Shown one piece after another: positions 35,346 through 45,042 of a stretch of 64,000 nt of DNA. Where the stretch lies: NCBI RefSeq assembly GCF_030652235.1, contig NZ_JAUSBA010000024.1, forward strand, positions 62,001 to 126,000. Direction: 5' to 3'. Each line of letters starts with the position of its first letter. The stretch's first letter is position 1. Under the pieces are notes generated by a model. It was given only the letters and a program-made list of their open reading frames with translations, had not been told where the DNA came from and did no database searches. A program made the translations under genes and the position numbers. Origin of the DNA: Cypionkella sp. (GTDB lineage Bacteria; Pseudomonadota; Alphaproteobacteria; Rhodobacterales; Rhodobacteraceae).

Positions 35346-36668
35346 ATGCCCAAGAACTGCAAGAACGGGAACGGGGTTAAATACCTCGTTCAGGCGCTGG
35401 TAGGGCTTGCTCTGCTTGCGGGCTGCATGGGGGGGGCGAAGGCACCTTCGATGCTTAAAACGCATGAACAGGCCGGACCGAGTGCGGCGGGTGCCTTGGG
35501 GCAACCTGCGGGCACGGGTCTGATCGGAAACTTACAGGGGCGACGCTCGGTTTTACCGCCGGGAGGCGCTTATGCGCAGGTGTCCGATGCAGTGATCAAT
35601 GCCAGTGCTGGCGCGGCAGACGCCGCGTTGCGCGTGGCGCGCCTGAAAGCCAATGCGCAGTCGAAAAACTGGCTACCCTCGATTGGGCCTTCGGTGAACC
35701 TGACCAATTTGGGCGGTTTGGCGGCAAGTTTGCTGCTGGAACAGGCTTTGTTCGATAACGGGCGGCGCAAGGCGGAACGGGCGTTTGCCTCGGCCGATGT
35801 CGAGGTGGCGGCGGTCAGCCTGACCACCGCGATGAACCAGCGGGTGTTTGAGGGGCTGTCGTATTACGTCAATGCCCAGCGGGCGCGGGCGCAGGCGGTT
35901 GTGGCGCAGGCGGCGGCGGGCCGTTTGCAGGAATTCAACGGGATTATGGGCAAGCGCGTAGCGGGCGGCCTGTCGGATGGATCAGAACAGCAGGTTTTGA
36001 ACCAACGTGTCGCCGAAATGCAGGCGACGGTGGCGGTGGACCTGCAGGCCGAATCCAGCCAGATGGCGCAACTGGCGGCTTTGTCCGGGCAACCTTTGGG
36101 CGGGATCAGCGGCTTGGATAGCCTGCCCGATCTGGACCAATCCGCTGCCGAGCCTTTGGCGGTGGTCAAAGCGCGGGGTGAAGGCGCGCGGGCGCTTGCG
36201 CAGGCGCAGATGCAACTGGCGGGTTTGAAGTTTGGCCTTTCGGCGACGGCGGGTCTGGATGATGGCGGCATCAATCCCGGCGTGCGGCTGAATGGCGCGG
36301 GGCTGTTCAATCCGGGTACGAAGGACACTATCGCGGCGTTGCAGCAGACCGGCGATGTGGTGGATCGTCAAACGGCTGAAGCCGCCGAAACCGCCAATCG
36401 CCGTATTGTCTCGTTGCAGCAGCAGAAGGCCAATTTGGTCTCTCGTCGCGCGCAGGGCGATGAGGTGCTGAAGCAGACGGCGGCGAACCTTGATCTGTTC
36501 ACCCAGCAATACAAGGTCGGGCGACGGACTCTGCTGGAGTTGGTTGGCCAATACGACGCCTATGCGCGGTTGCAGCGCGATCAAGCCTCGCTGAGCTATG
36601 ACATGGCGCTGATTGATCTGGAAATTGCCCGTGATCGTGGCGTGTTGGTAGATGGGGCACGGATGTGA
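35346..36668 (+). CDS. TolC-family outer-membrane efflux protein of the type I system
   Basis: Outer-membrane channel of 440 aa. The N-terminus looks like a lipoprotein signal (VGLALLAGC). Two long helical repeats follow, with LLLEQALFDNGRRKAERAFA and LFTQQYKVGRRTLLELVGQYDAYARLQ marking the equivalent positions of the TolC repeats. It starts 16 bases after the adhesin gene and overlaps the ABC transporter gene by 4. A run of eight G (35429-35436) is read in frame after the lipobox. Confidence 0.88.
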   Translation: MPKNCKNGNGVKYLVQALVGLALLAGCMGGAKAPSMLKTHEQAGPSAAGALGQPAGTGLIGNLQGRRSVLPPGGAYAQVSDAVINASAGAADAALRVARLKANAQSKNWLPSIGPSVNLTNLGGLAASLLLEQALFDNGRRKAERAFASADVEVAAVSLTTAMNQRVFEGLSYYVNAQRARAQAVVAQAAAGRLQEFNGIMGKRVAGGLSDGSEQQVLNQRVAEMQATVAVDLQAESSQMAQLAALSGQPLGGISGLDSLPDLDQSAAEPLAVVKARGEGARALAQAQMQLAGLKFGLSATAGLDDGGINPGVRLNGAGLFNPGTKDTIAALQQTGDVVDRQTAEAAETANRRIVSLQQQKANLVSRRAQGDEVLKQTAANLDLFTQQYKVGRRTLLELVGQYDAYARLQRDQASLSYDMALIDLEIARDRGVLVDGARM

Positions 36669-38968
36669 ATGACCGGGTTGTGGCCTTTGATGTCAATGCG
36701 GGCTGCGTGGCTGCGGCTGGGGATATTGCTGCACGGACGCGTGCTGACACGCGGGTGCCGCAGGGTCGGCACAACGCGCGGGCGCAAAGTCGGGCGCAAC
36801 TGACCTCGGTCTATGCGGGGCTGTGCGGGGTTGATCTGGCAGTATCTGATGTGGTCGAGCAGATTCAACTGGCCTCTGATGCGGGGCAGTTGGGGTTGCC
36901 AGAGGTCGCACGGGCGTTGCGCAGTTGTGGCGTTGCGGCGCAGGTGGATGCTCTGGCCGCGCCGGGGGATGCGCACTGGCCCGCTTTAGCGGAAATGACC
37001 TCGGGCCAGATCGTTTTGGTGCTGGGGGAGACTTCGGACGGTGTCGAGGTTTACGACACCACCGTCGATAATAAGCGCGCCGAGGTGCCGCATGAGGATT
37101 TCGCGCAGGTCTATGCGGGGCGGATTTTGCGGGTTCGCACCTCCGTGAAAGAGCTTGAGACGCGGCATGTCGAAGCCGCGAAGACCCCGCATTGGTTCTG
37201 GGGTGAATTTCCCCGCTTTAAGCGGCAGTTGGGTGAGGTGGCGGCGGGGTCGCTGGTGGCGAACCTGTTGGCGGTCGCGGTATCGCTGTTCTCGATGCAG
37301 GTTTATGACCGGGTGATCCCGTATCAGTCGGAACCGACCCTGTGGGTGCTGGCACTGGGCGCAATGTTGGCGATTGTGCTGGAAGCGGCTTTGAAGCTGG
37401 CGCGGTCTGGGTTGATGGATACCACGGGCAAGCGGATTGAGTTGTCGGTGCAAGCGCGGCTGATGGACAAGCTGCTTGGGATGAAGCACGGGCCGGGGCA
37501 GCGCAGCCCTTCGGCCTTGTTCTCGGCCATGCGCGAGTTTTCCTCGGTGCGGGAGTTCTTCACCGCGACCACGATCGGCACGATGGCGGATTTGCCGTTT
37601 ATCCTGATTTTCCTCGCACTTGTGGCGTCTATCGGCGGTAATCTGGTGTGGATTTTGATCATCGGCGGCGTGCTGATGGTACTGCCGGGCTTCCTGTTTC
37701 AAAAGCGCATGGTGGCGTTGACGGCAGCCACGCAAGGTGCCTCAACCCGTGCGGCCCGGTTGCTTTACGAGGCAATCTTTGAGGCCGAAACCGTCACCAC
37801 CCAGCGCGGGGAAGATCGGATCAAGCGGATTTGGGCGGAGCTTTCAACGCTTTCGGCGGTGAAATCCTCCGACCAGCGGCATCTGACGGCGATGCTGGGC
37901 TATTGGGCGCAAGGGGTGCAGCAGGCGACCTATGTTTTGGCCGTGGTGGCAGGGGCCTATCTGGTGTTCGCAGGCGATTTTACCGTAGGCACGATCATTG
38001 CGATTGGCATTCTGACCGGGCGCACCTTGGGGCCATTGGCTTCTTTGTCGTCGACAATGTCAAAGTGGACCAATGTGAAATCGGCTTTGGACGGGTTGGA
38101 TACGATTGCACAGTCCAATCAGGCCGAGGAAGCCGGGAGACATTATTTGCGCCGTGACAAGCTGGTCGGTGCGTTTGAGTTGCGCAATGTCGAGTTCCGT
38201 TATGATTCGAAAGCGGCGGCCACGGTCGAGATCAACGGTCTTTCGATCCCGGCAGGGCAGCACATTGCGGTTTTGGGCACGAATGGTTCGGGCAAATCGA
38301 CGCTGCTGCGGGTGCTGGCGGGACTTTATGAGCCTTCGGCTGGCAGGGTTTTGATTGATGGGGTTGACCTGAACCAAGTGCATCCGCGCGACTTGCGGCG
38401 TGGGGTTGGCTATTTGGGGCAGGAAGTGCGGCTGTTTGCCGGAACTTTGCGCGACAATTTGAACATGTCGCAGCTAGAGCGGGACGACGACCGCTTGTTC
38501 GATGCGCTGGATTTTGCAGGGCTTGGCCCGTTCGTGCGCAGCCATCCCCGCGGGCTTGATCTGGAGATCCGCGAGATGGGCGAGGGCCTATCGGTCGGTC
38601 AGCGTCAAAGCATAGGCTGGGCGCGGATGTGGCTGCAAAACCCGCGTGTTGCGATTTTGGATGAACCAACGGCGGCGCTGGATCAGACGTTGGAGACGAC
38701 GCTGGTTTCTCGGTTGAAGACATGGCTAGACGGCCGCACTGCGATCATTGCCACCCACCGGGTGCCGATTTTGCAGCTAACCAACCGCGTGGTGATCATG
38801 CAAAATGGGCGGCTGGTGGTCGATGGTCCGCGCGAAGCTGTGCTGGCGCATCTGAATGGCGGCGGTGTGGCCGTGCAGGCCCCTGCCCCGGCGGCGGGCG
38901 TGGCGATTGGCAGCATCACCACGGTAAAAAAGAATTTCACCATGCAAGTCGGAGGGGCGAAACCATGA
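36665..38968 (+). CDS. Type I secretion ABC transporter (LapB/HlyB-like)
   Basis: Inner-membrane permease-ATPase of 767 aa, from GTG 36665 in a GTGA overlap with the tolC gene. Residues about 50-150 form a C39-like domain without the catalytic QxxxxDCG motif, so it should bind rather than cleave substrate. A six-helix membrane domain follows. The ATPase has Walker A GTNGSGKST, Walker B RVAILDEPTAALD and the H-loop IATHR. The signature is LSVGQRQ instead of LSGGQ. Energises export of the upstream adhesin. Confidence 0.92.
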   Translation: MNDRVVAFDVNAGCVAAAGDIAARTRADTRVPQGRHNARAQSRAQLTSVYAGLCGVDLAVSDVVEQIQLASDAGQLGLPEVARALRSCGVAAQVDALAAPGDAHWPALAEMTSGQIVLVLGETSDGVEVYDTTVDNKRAEVPHEDFAQVYAGRILRVRTSVKELETRHVEAAKTPHWFWGEFPRFKRQLGEVAAGSLVANLLAVAVSLFSMQVYDRVIPYQSEPTLWVLALGAMLAIVLEAALKLARSGLMDTTGKRIELSVQARLMDKLLGMKHGPGQRSPSALFSAMREFSSVREFFTATTIGTMADLPFILIFLALVASIGGNLVWILIIGGVLMVLPGFLFQKRMVALTAATQGASTRAARLLYEAIFEAETVTTQRGEDRIKRIWAELSTLSAVKSSDQRHLTAMLGYWAQGVQQATYVLAVVAGAYLVFAGDFTVGTIIAIGILTGRTLGPLASLSSTMSKWTNVKSALDGLDTIAQSNQAEEAGRHYLRRDKLVGAFELRNVEFRYDSKAAATVEINGLSIPAGQHIAVLGTNGSGKSTLLRVLAGLYEPSAGRVLIDGVDLNQVHPRDLRRGVGYLGQEVRLFAGTLRDNLNMSQLERDDDRLFDALDFAGLGPFVRSHPRGLDLEIREMGEGLSVGQRQSIGWARMWLQNPRVAILDEPTAALDQTLETTLVSRLKTWLDGRTAIIATHRVPILQLTNRVVIMQNGRLVVDGPREAVLAHLNGGGVAVQAPAPAAGVAIGSITTVKKNFTMQVGGAKP

Positions 38969-40146
38969 GCCTTGCCACCTATGACGAAAGTTTCGCCGAG
39001 AAAACCCGTGGCCCCAGCCGCACGATCTGGATGATTGTCGTGGTGATGGCGGTATTCGTGGCTTGGGCCTCGGTGGCTTGGGTCGATGAGATCGTGCGGG
39101 CACAGGGCGAGGTGGTATCGTCCAGCAGGCCCCAGATCATCCAGAACCTTGAGGGCGGGATTCTGGCAGAATTGAACGTCGCCGAGGGTGATGTGGTCGA
39201 ACCAGGGCAGACCCTCGCGCGGCTGTATGGTACGCAATATCAGGCGGCGGTGGATGAGTTGTCGGATGAAATCGCCACGCTGGAAATCCGGCGCCTGCGG
39301 CTGGAGGCCGAGATGAACGACGCGCCGGGATTTGATGTGCCGGAGAGATTTGCGCAGAGGGTGCCGGATGTGGTGGCCTCGGAAAAGGCCCTGCTGACGG
39401 CGCGGTTGAGTGAATATGACGCGCGGGTGGCTGGCGCGCAAGCGGTACTGGAGCAGACCTCCAAAGAGGCGGAACTGCTGGAGAAAATGTACCAACAAGA
39501 CATCGCGCCTCTGATCGAAGTGACGCGGGCGCGGCGGGATAATTCGGAGGCGCAGAACAAGCTGTCAGAAGCGCGTACCACGACTAAAATGGGGCGGGCG
39601 ACCGACTATGCCAAGACTGAAAGTGACCTCGCTGGGCTGCGGCAAAAGCTGAAATTGGCGCAGGACCAGTTGTCACGCACCGTGCTGGTGGCGCCAATGA
39701 AGGGGGTCGTGAACAAGCTGTCGATCACCACGATTGGCGGCGTGGTCAAGCCAGGTGAGGAGATTTTGCAGATCATTCCTCTCGACGACGCTTTGTTCAT
39801 CGAGGCGGGGGTGAAGCCGCGCGACATTGCCTCGGTGCGCGAAGGCTTGGACGCGACTGTGAAGCTGTCGGCCTATGATTATACGATTTACGGCTCGCTG
39901 AAGGCCAAGGTGGTGTTCATCTCGGCCGATACGTTCAAGGACGAACGCTCGCGTGATCCGAACGGCGATCCGCATTACAAGGTGATGCTTTTCGTCGATC
40001 AAAGCAAGTTCACCGCGCGGCAGAAGGGGCTGGAGATCAAGCCCGGCATGCAGGCGGATGTGGAGTTGGAAACGGGCGGCAAGACGATTCTGACCTATCT
40101 GACCAAGCCTTTATATAAATCGAACGAGGCTTTGCGAGAGCGGTAG
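38965..40146 (+). CDS. HlyD-family periplasmic adaptor of type I secretion
   Basis: Membrane-fusion protein of 393 aa linking the ABC transporter to TolC. One N-terminal helix (IWMIVVVMAVFVAWASVAWVD) precedes the lipoyl half-motif IIQNLEGGILAELNVAEGDVV, a long coiled coil (residues about 95-230) and the C-terminal barrel. ATG 38965 overlaps the ABC stop (ATGA) with GGAGGGG upstream, fixing the start; the longer in-frame extension is rejected. Last gene of the secretion operon. Confidence 0.93.
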   Translation: MSLATYDESFAEKTRGPSRTIWMIVVVMAVFVAWASVAWVDEIVRAQGEVVSSSRPQIIQNLEGGILAELNVAEGDVVEPGQTLARLYGTQYQAAVDELSDEIATLEIRRLRLEAEMNDAPGFDVPERFAQRVPDVVASEKALLTARLSEYDARVAGAQAVLEQTSKEAELLEKMYQQDIAPLIEVTRARRDNSEAQNKLSEARTTTKMGRATDYAKTESDLAGLRQKLKLAQDQLSRTVLVAPMKGVVNKLSITTIGGVVKPGEEILQIIPLDDALFIEAGVKPRDIASVREGLDATVKLSAYDYTIYGSLKAKVVFISADTFKDERSRDPNGDPHYKVMLFVDQSKFTARQKGLEIKPGMQADVELETGGKTILTYLTKPLYKSNEALRER

Positions 40147-40192
40147 CTTTGCCGGGCTGACCTTGGTGGTTTTGCACCCCCAAACCCCATCA

Positions 40193-40217
40193 GGATATTT
40201 GAGCGCAGAGGATGACC
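40193..40217. repeat. 25-base intergenic repeat (copy 2)
   Basis: Begins GGATATTTGAGCGCAGAGG and ends ATGACC; one mismatch to 16226-16250. It follows the hlyD gene. Confidence 0.7.
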
Positions 40218-40263
40218 AAGCGATGCGTCGCTCAGCTTTTGGAAATAGCTAAAATCCAATCGC

Positions 40264-40280
40264 TTAAGCCTTGGTAAAGC
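40264..40280 (+). promoter_or_regulatory. CtrA-like flagellar promoter motif upstream of motB
   Basis: TTAAGCCTTGGTAAAGC. The same 17 bases with one change occur upstream of flgB (63643-63659, minus strand). TTAA-N7-TAAA resembles the CtrA consensus TTAA-N7-TTAA. Position is 44 bases before the motB ATG. Confidence 0.55.
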
Positions 40281-40324
40281 CTGTTCGGCTATACCTGACC
40301 GTGGGTGTGAAACATGGGTGTGTG

Positions 40325-41170
40325 ATGGCCGGGCAATCAAATGCCGCGCCAGTCATCATCAAGCGGAAGAAGATTATCAAAGCCAGCGGTCACCACGGTG
40401 GGGCGTGGAAAGTGGCCTATGCTGACTTTGTGACGGCCATGATGGCCTTCTTCATGCTGATGTGGCTGCTAAACGCGACAACGGAAAAACAACGTAAAGG
40501 AATTGCGGATTATTTCAGTCCGACGATCGCGATCAGCCGGGTTTCCGGTGGTGGCGATAGCATGTTCGGCGGCGATTCGACGTTTTCCGAGGAGGCGCTT
40601 GCTCAGAATGGCGCCGGGGCCAGCCTTGCGCAGCCGACCGAAAGCAACGAGGCGCGCGGCGAATCTGGTTCGGCCGAGAAGGATGCAGAGGCGGCGGCAG
40701 AGCAGGGCCGGATGGCACAGATCGCGCAGACCCTGATGGCGCAGGGCGGCGAAAGCATGACTATGCAGCGGATGCTGCGGCATGTGGTGACTAAGGTCAC
40801 AGATGAGGGCTTAGTGGTTGAAATATTTGATCTTCCGGATGCACCGTTGTTCGTGGATGACACGGCAGAACCCACGGGGGAGACTCGCAAGATCGCCGGA
40901 TTAATCGCCGAAGTACTGGGGTTGGCAGAAAACAAAATCGCAGTGAACGGCCATCTGCGCACCTTGCCGATCACCTTGAAAGACAACCCCGCTTGGGATC
41001 TTTCAACCGCACGCGCGCAGGCGATGCGGGCCTTGCTGGAAAGCGACGGCATTGCCAGCGCCCGGATGGCGCGGATAAGTGGCCATGCGGACCGCAAGCC
41101 CGCCACGCAAGACCCAACAGCGATCCGCAACAACCGTTTGGAGATTATTCTGCTGCGCAAGGACCGATGA
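40325..41170 (+). CDS. motB: Flagellar motor stator protein MotB
   Basis: Stator subunit anchoring MotA to peptidoglycan, 281 aa. The N-terminal motif GAWKVAYADFVTAMMAFFMLMWLLN carries the proton-binding Asp in YADF. The C-terminal OmpA-like domain includes NKIAVNGHLRTLP and AMRALLESDGI, ending in ARISGHADRKP. An Ala/Glu-rich linker of about 60 residues lies between. ATG 40325 is the natural start; the in-frame upstream extension lacks a signal. First gene of the plus-strand motB-flgEKLI run; motA is 10 kb away. Confidence 0.93.
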   Translation: MAGQSNAAPVIIKRKKIIKASGHHGGAWKVAYADFVTAMMAFFMLMWLLNATTEKQRKGIADYFSPTIAISRVSGGGDSMFGGDSTFSEEALAQNGAGASLAQPTESNEARGESGSAEKDAEAAAEQGRMAQIAQTLMAQGGESMTMQRMLRHVVTKVTDEGLVVEIFDLPDAPLFVDDTAEPTGETRKIAGLIAEVLGLAENKIAVNGHLRTLPITLKDNPAWDLSTARAQAMRALLESDGIASARMARISGHADRKPATQDPTAIRNNRLEIILLRKDR

Positions 41171-41262
41171 GATGCGTAAAATTTGAACTGTTAGGGCGAT
41201 CTTAAGGCGCATCAGGCAGGTTCGATCTGACAAAAGGTCGAGGCTGCAGAAAGGCGCTTTCC

Positions 41263-42567
41263 ATGACGATTTCCTCATCCATGAACGCGGGGGTGGCGGG
41301 GCTGAACGCCAATGCCAACCGACTTGCGACGATTGCCGACAACATCGCGAATTCGTCGACCTATGGCTACAAACGAGCCGAAACGGATTTTCATTCGGTT
41401 GTGCTGAATGGCAGTGCGCAGTCCAGCTATTCGGCGGGCGGAGTGCGGGCCTCGAATATGCGGTTGATTGATGAACGCGGGCCGCTGATTTCGACTGCCA
41501 ATGCCACCGATCTGGCGATTGATGGTCGGGGTTTTCTGCCGGTGACGGATGCAGGATCTCTGGACAGCACCGACAGCACCTATCCGATTTCACTGGTGAC
41601 AACTGGCTCGTTTCGCCCCGATGCCGATGGGGTGTTGCGTACCGAAACCGGGTTGGTGCTGATGGGTTGGCCAGCAAACCCGGATGGCAGCCTGAACACC
41701 TTTCCGCGCGATACAATGGCGGCACTGGAACCCGTGAGGATCAACGCCAACCAATACATCGGCAACCCTACGTCAGAGATGACACTGGGCGTGAATCTGC
41801 CCGCCTCCGCCAGCATTGCCGGCGCATCGGGCGATCCGCATGATCTGACCGTGGAGTACTTCGGCAATCTTGGTACCTCGGAATCGCTGGATTTCAGCTT
41901 TACCCCGACGGTGCCCACCACCGGAGCCTCGAACACTTGGACGATGACGGTGCGCGACAGCGCTTCGGGTGGGACTGTGATTGGCGAGTATACGCTGACC
42001 TTTGATCCGTCACAGGCGGCGGGCGGTACGTTGGCTTCGGTGACGGCGGTGTCGGGCGGGGCCTACGACGCGGCAAATGGCACAATTCCGCTTGCGGTGG
42101 CGGGCGGTACCATTGCCTTGAACGTGGGTGAGTTGGGCCAACCGAACGGGATGACACAGCTGTCCAGCAGCTTCGCCCCGGTCTCGATCAGCAAAAACGG
42201 CTCTCCGGTCGCCAGTTTAACCTCGGTTGAGATTGACGAGCAGGGCGATCTTTACGCGATTTATGATCAGGGCTTCACCCGGCGGATTTACCGGATTCCG
42301 GTCGTGGACGTGCCGAACCCGAATGGGCTGATGGCGATGAACAATCAGACCTATCAGATCTCAGCGGCCTCTGGCCCGTTCTATCTCTGGAACGCAGGCG
42401 ATGGGCCAACGGGCACAGTGGTGGGCTTTTCTCGCGAGGAATCCTCAACCGATGTGGCGGCGGAACTGACGCAACTGATCCAAACCCAACGCGCCTATTC
42501 CTCCAACGCCAAGATCATTCAGACCGCCGATGAGATGCTGCAAGAAACCACCAATATCAAACGATAG
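41263..42567 (+). CDS. flgE: Flagellar hook protein FlgE
   Basis: Polymerises into the hook, 434 aa. The N-terminal rod/hook motif ANANRLATIADNIANSSTYGYKRAET and the C-terminal TQLIQTQRAYSSNAKIIQTADEM are the paired helices of the FlgE/F/G family. The middle D2 region is short and Gly/Thr/Ser-rich. Followed by flgK with a 9-base gap. No signal peptide; exported by the flagellar type III apparatus. Confidence 0.95.
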   Translation: MTISSSMNAGVAGLNANANRLATIADNIANSSTYGYKRAETDFHSVVLNGSAQSSYSAGGVRASNMRLIDERGPLISTANATDLAIDGRGFLPVTDAGSLDSTDSTYPISLVTTGSFRPDADGVLRTETGLVLMGWPANPDGSLNTFPRDTMAALEPVRINANQYIGNPTSEMTLGVNLPASASIAGASGDPHDLTVEYFGNLGTSESLDFSFTPTVPTTGASNTWTMTVRDSASGGTVIGEYTLTFDPSQAAGGTLASVTAVSGGAYDAANGTIPLAVAGGTIALNVGELGQPNGMTQLSSSFAPVSISKNGSPVASLTSVEIDEQGDLYAIYDQGFTRRIYRIPVVDVPNPNGLMAMNNQTYQISAASGPFYLWNAGDGPTGTVVGFSREESSTDVAAELTQLIQTQRAYSSNAKIIQTADEMLQETTNIKR

Positions 42568-42576
42568 GAGGCTTGA

Positions 42577-44034
42577 ATGTCGATCACATCCGGCCTTTCC
42601 TCGGCGCTTTCCGGACTGAACGCGGCAGCACGCGCGGCAGAAGTCGTCTCGTCGAACATCGCCAATGCGATGACAGAAGGCTACGGTCGGCGCGAATTGC
42701 AACTGAGCGCACGCACCATTGGCGGCTCGGGTCAGGGCGTCAGCGTGACCGGTGTGGTGCGGCGCGGCGATCCGATTTTGCTGGGTGATCGCCGTTTGGC
42801 ACAGGCGGGTAGCGGTGGGCGCGACGCCACCGCAACATTCCTGAAGCGGCTCGAGTTGGTGCTTGGAACGGTTGACAACGCCAGCTCTTTGGGCAGCCGG
42901 ATCAGCGATTTCGACACAGCGCTGCTGGAAGCCAGCTCTCGTCCGGAATCCGAGGTGCGGTTGTCAAAAGTGCTGGAATCGGCCAAAACTTTGGCCAGTC
43001 ATTTAGCGGGGGCGGGCAGCGATATTCAACAGGCGCGCTCTGATGCCGATGATCAAATCGAAAGCCAAGTCACGCAGGTGAATACGGCTTTGGCCCGGAT
43101 CGCCGATCTGAACGGTCAAATCCGGGCGACGTCTGGCTCTAGCCGCGACAATTCGGTGCTGATTGACCAGCGCCACCAGGCGATTGACAGCGTCGCCAAG
43201 ATCATTCCTCTGCGCGAAGTGCCGCGCGAAAAGGGCGAAATCGCGCTGTTTACCACCGGCGGCGCGGTTGTGTTGGACGGGCTGCCTACGCAACTGAGCT
43301 TCACTCCGGTGGGCGTGGTGGTCGCGGCGATGACCCAAGCCAGCGGTGCGCTGTCGGGGTTGACGCTGAACGGTAAGGCGATCTCGACCACAGCCGAGGA
43401 TGGCCCGATTTCCGGCGGCACTTTGGCCGCACAATTCGCCATTCGCGATGATCTGGCACCGCAAGCGCAGGCGAAACTCGATGCCAGCGCTCGCGATCTA
43501 ATAGAGCGGTTTGCCGCCAGTGGGCTAGACAGCACGCGAGCCACGGGCATAGCGGGACTTTTCACCGATGGTGGTGCCGCTTTCAATGTTAGCAATGAGA
43601 TCGGTCTCGCGCAGCGCCTGACCGTTAATGCCGCCGCAGATCCGGCACAGGGCGGCGCGCTTTGGCGGTTGCGCGATGGTCTGGGCGCCACCGCACCGGG
43701 CGCTGCGGGCAACAGTCAACTGCTGAAAGACCTGCAAACTGCGCTGACTACACCCCGCACCCCCGTCTCTGGCGGCTTCATGACTGGCGCGCGCAGCTTT
43801 GCCACCTTGGTGGCGGATATGGTCTCGGGTGTCGCCAGTGCGCGGGTCAGCGCAGAGAATGAGGCCAGCTATTCTGCGGCAAGGTTGGATACGCTCAGCA
43901 CGATGGAATTAGAGCAAGGCGTTGATACTGATCAGGAAATGCAATCTCTGCTGGTGATTGAACAAGCCTATGCCGCCAACGCCAAGGTGATTTCCACCAT
44001 CGGCGATATGATGCAGAAACTGCTGGAGATGTAA
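42577..44034 (+). CDS. flgK: Flagellar hook-associated protein 1 FlgK
   Basis: Hook-filament junction protein of 485 aa. The N-terminus SGLSSALSGLNAAARAAEVVSSNIANAMTEGYGRRE (residues about 4-40, in parts) and the C-terminus VDTDQEMQSLLVIEQAYAANAKVISTIGDMM are diagnostic. Placed between flgE and flgL, the usual order. Exported by the type III route. Confidence 0.94.
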   Translation: MSITSGLSSALSGLNAAARAAEVVSSNIANAMTEGYGRRELQLSARTIGGSGQGVSVTGVVRRGDPILLGDRRLAQAGSGGRDATATFLKRLELVLGTVDNASSLGSRISDFDTALLEASSRPESEVRLSKVLESAKTLASHLAGAGSDIQQARSDADDQIESQVTQVNTALARIADLNGQIRATSGSSRDNSVLIDQRHQAIDSVAKIIPLREVPREKGEIALFTTGGAVVLDGLPTQLSFTPVGVVVAAMTQASGALSGLTLNGKAISTTAEDGPISGGTLAAQFAIRDDLAPQAQAKLDASARDLIERFAASGLDSTRATGIAGLFTDGGAAFNVSNEIGLAQRLTVNAAADPAQGGALWRLRDGLGATAPGAAGNSQLLKDLQTALTTPRTPVSGGFMTGARSFATLVADMVSGVASARVSAENEASYSAARLDTLSTMELEQGVDTDQEMQSLLVIEQAYAANAKVISTIGDMMQKLLEM

Positions 44035-44037
44035 GCA

Positions 44038-45042
44038 ATGAGCGCGATTTCCCTAGGCGATATGGCCAGATCTTTCATGCTGCGGCGGCATACCGTTGAT
44101 CTAAAGCAAAACCTGCAACGGCTGACCAATGAGGCAGCGATGGGCAGGATCAGCGACACGACGGCACGGGTCTCGGGCGATCTTGGGCCGATTTCGGGGA
44201 TCGACGTCTCGTTGGGCAGGTTGAAAGGCTATGGTATAGTGACTTCTGAAGCGGGGCTGTTTGCGGGGGCGATGCAAACAGCGCTTGGCACTGTCGATAA
44301 TCTGGCTGGAAACCTGAGTAACTCTTTGATTTCGACATCAACGGGGGGGACAGCGGCGCTGATTGACGCTGCGGGCAAGGATGCCGAGCAGACCCTGCAA
44401 ACGGCTTTGTCTGTGCTGAACACCCGTTTTGGGGATCGCAGCCTGTTTGCAGGACAGGCGACGACCGGGGCTGCTTCAGTAGATTCTGACACACTGCTTT
44501 CTGCCCTGACAGCCGCCGTTGCTGGCGCTTTCAGCGCGCAAGATGTCGAAACGGCGGTGAGCAACTGGTTTGCAAGCCCCACCGGTTATGACGCTGTCGC
44601 CTACCAAGGTGGCGATGCACTGGCCGGATTGACGATTGCGTCAGGTGAGGAAGTCCGCATCGACGTCACCGCCAAAGATCCCGCATTGCGCGACACTATT
44701 AAGGGTCTGGCACTGGCAGCTTTGCTTAATCGTGGCGTTTTGGTTGGGCAAAGCACGGGGCGGCAGGACCTAGCCCGCCGTGCAGCGCTCAGCCTGTTGG
44801 AGAACAAAACCGACCGTACCAATGTGGCGGCGCGGCTTGGTTTGGTTGAAGCGCGTATCGACGCAGCAGCGATCCGCAATTCCAATGAAACCTCGGCTTT
44901 GCAGATCGCGCGCAACAACATCACCGAAGCCGATCCTTATGAAACGGCCATAAATCTGGATGAAACTCAGGCGCAGTTGGAAAAGATCTACGCCCTCACC
45001 GCGCGACTTTCGCGCCTCAGCCTGCTGGATTACTTAAGATGA
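44038..45042 (+). CDS. flgL: Flagellar hook-associated protein 3 FlgL
   Basis: Hook-filament adapter of 334 aa. Flagellin-like end domains are visible: an N-terminal helix (MARSFMLRRHTVDLKQNLQRL) and a C-terminal ARNNITEADPYETAINLDETQAQLEKIYALTARLS (in parts). It follows flgK by 3 bases and its TGA overlaps the flgI ATG. No flagellin gene is in this window. Confidence 0.92.
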   Translation: MSAISLGDMARSFMLRRHTVDLKQNLQRLTNEAAMGRISDTTARVSGDLGPISGIDVSLGRLKGYGIVTSEAGLFAGAMQTALGTVDNLAGNLSNSLISTSTGGTAALIDAAGKDAEQTLQTALSVLNTRFGDRSLFAGQATTGAASVDSDTLLSALTAAVAGAFSAQDVETAVSNWFASPTGYDAVAYQGGDALAGLTIASGEEVRIDVTAKDPALRDTIKGLALAALLNRGVLVGQSTGRQDLARRAALSLLENKTDRTNVAARLGLVEARIDAAAIRNSNETSALQIARNNITEADPYETAINLDETQAQLEKIYALTARLSRLSLLDYLR

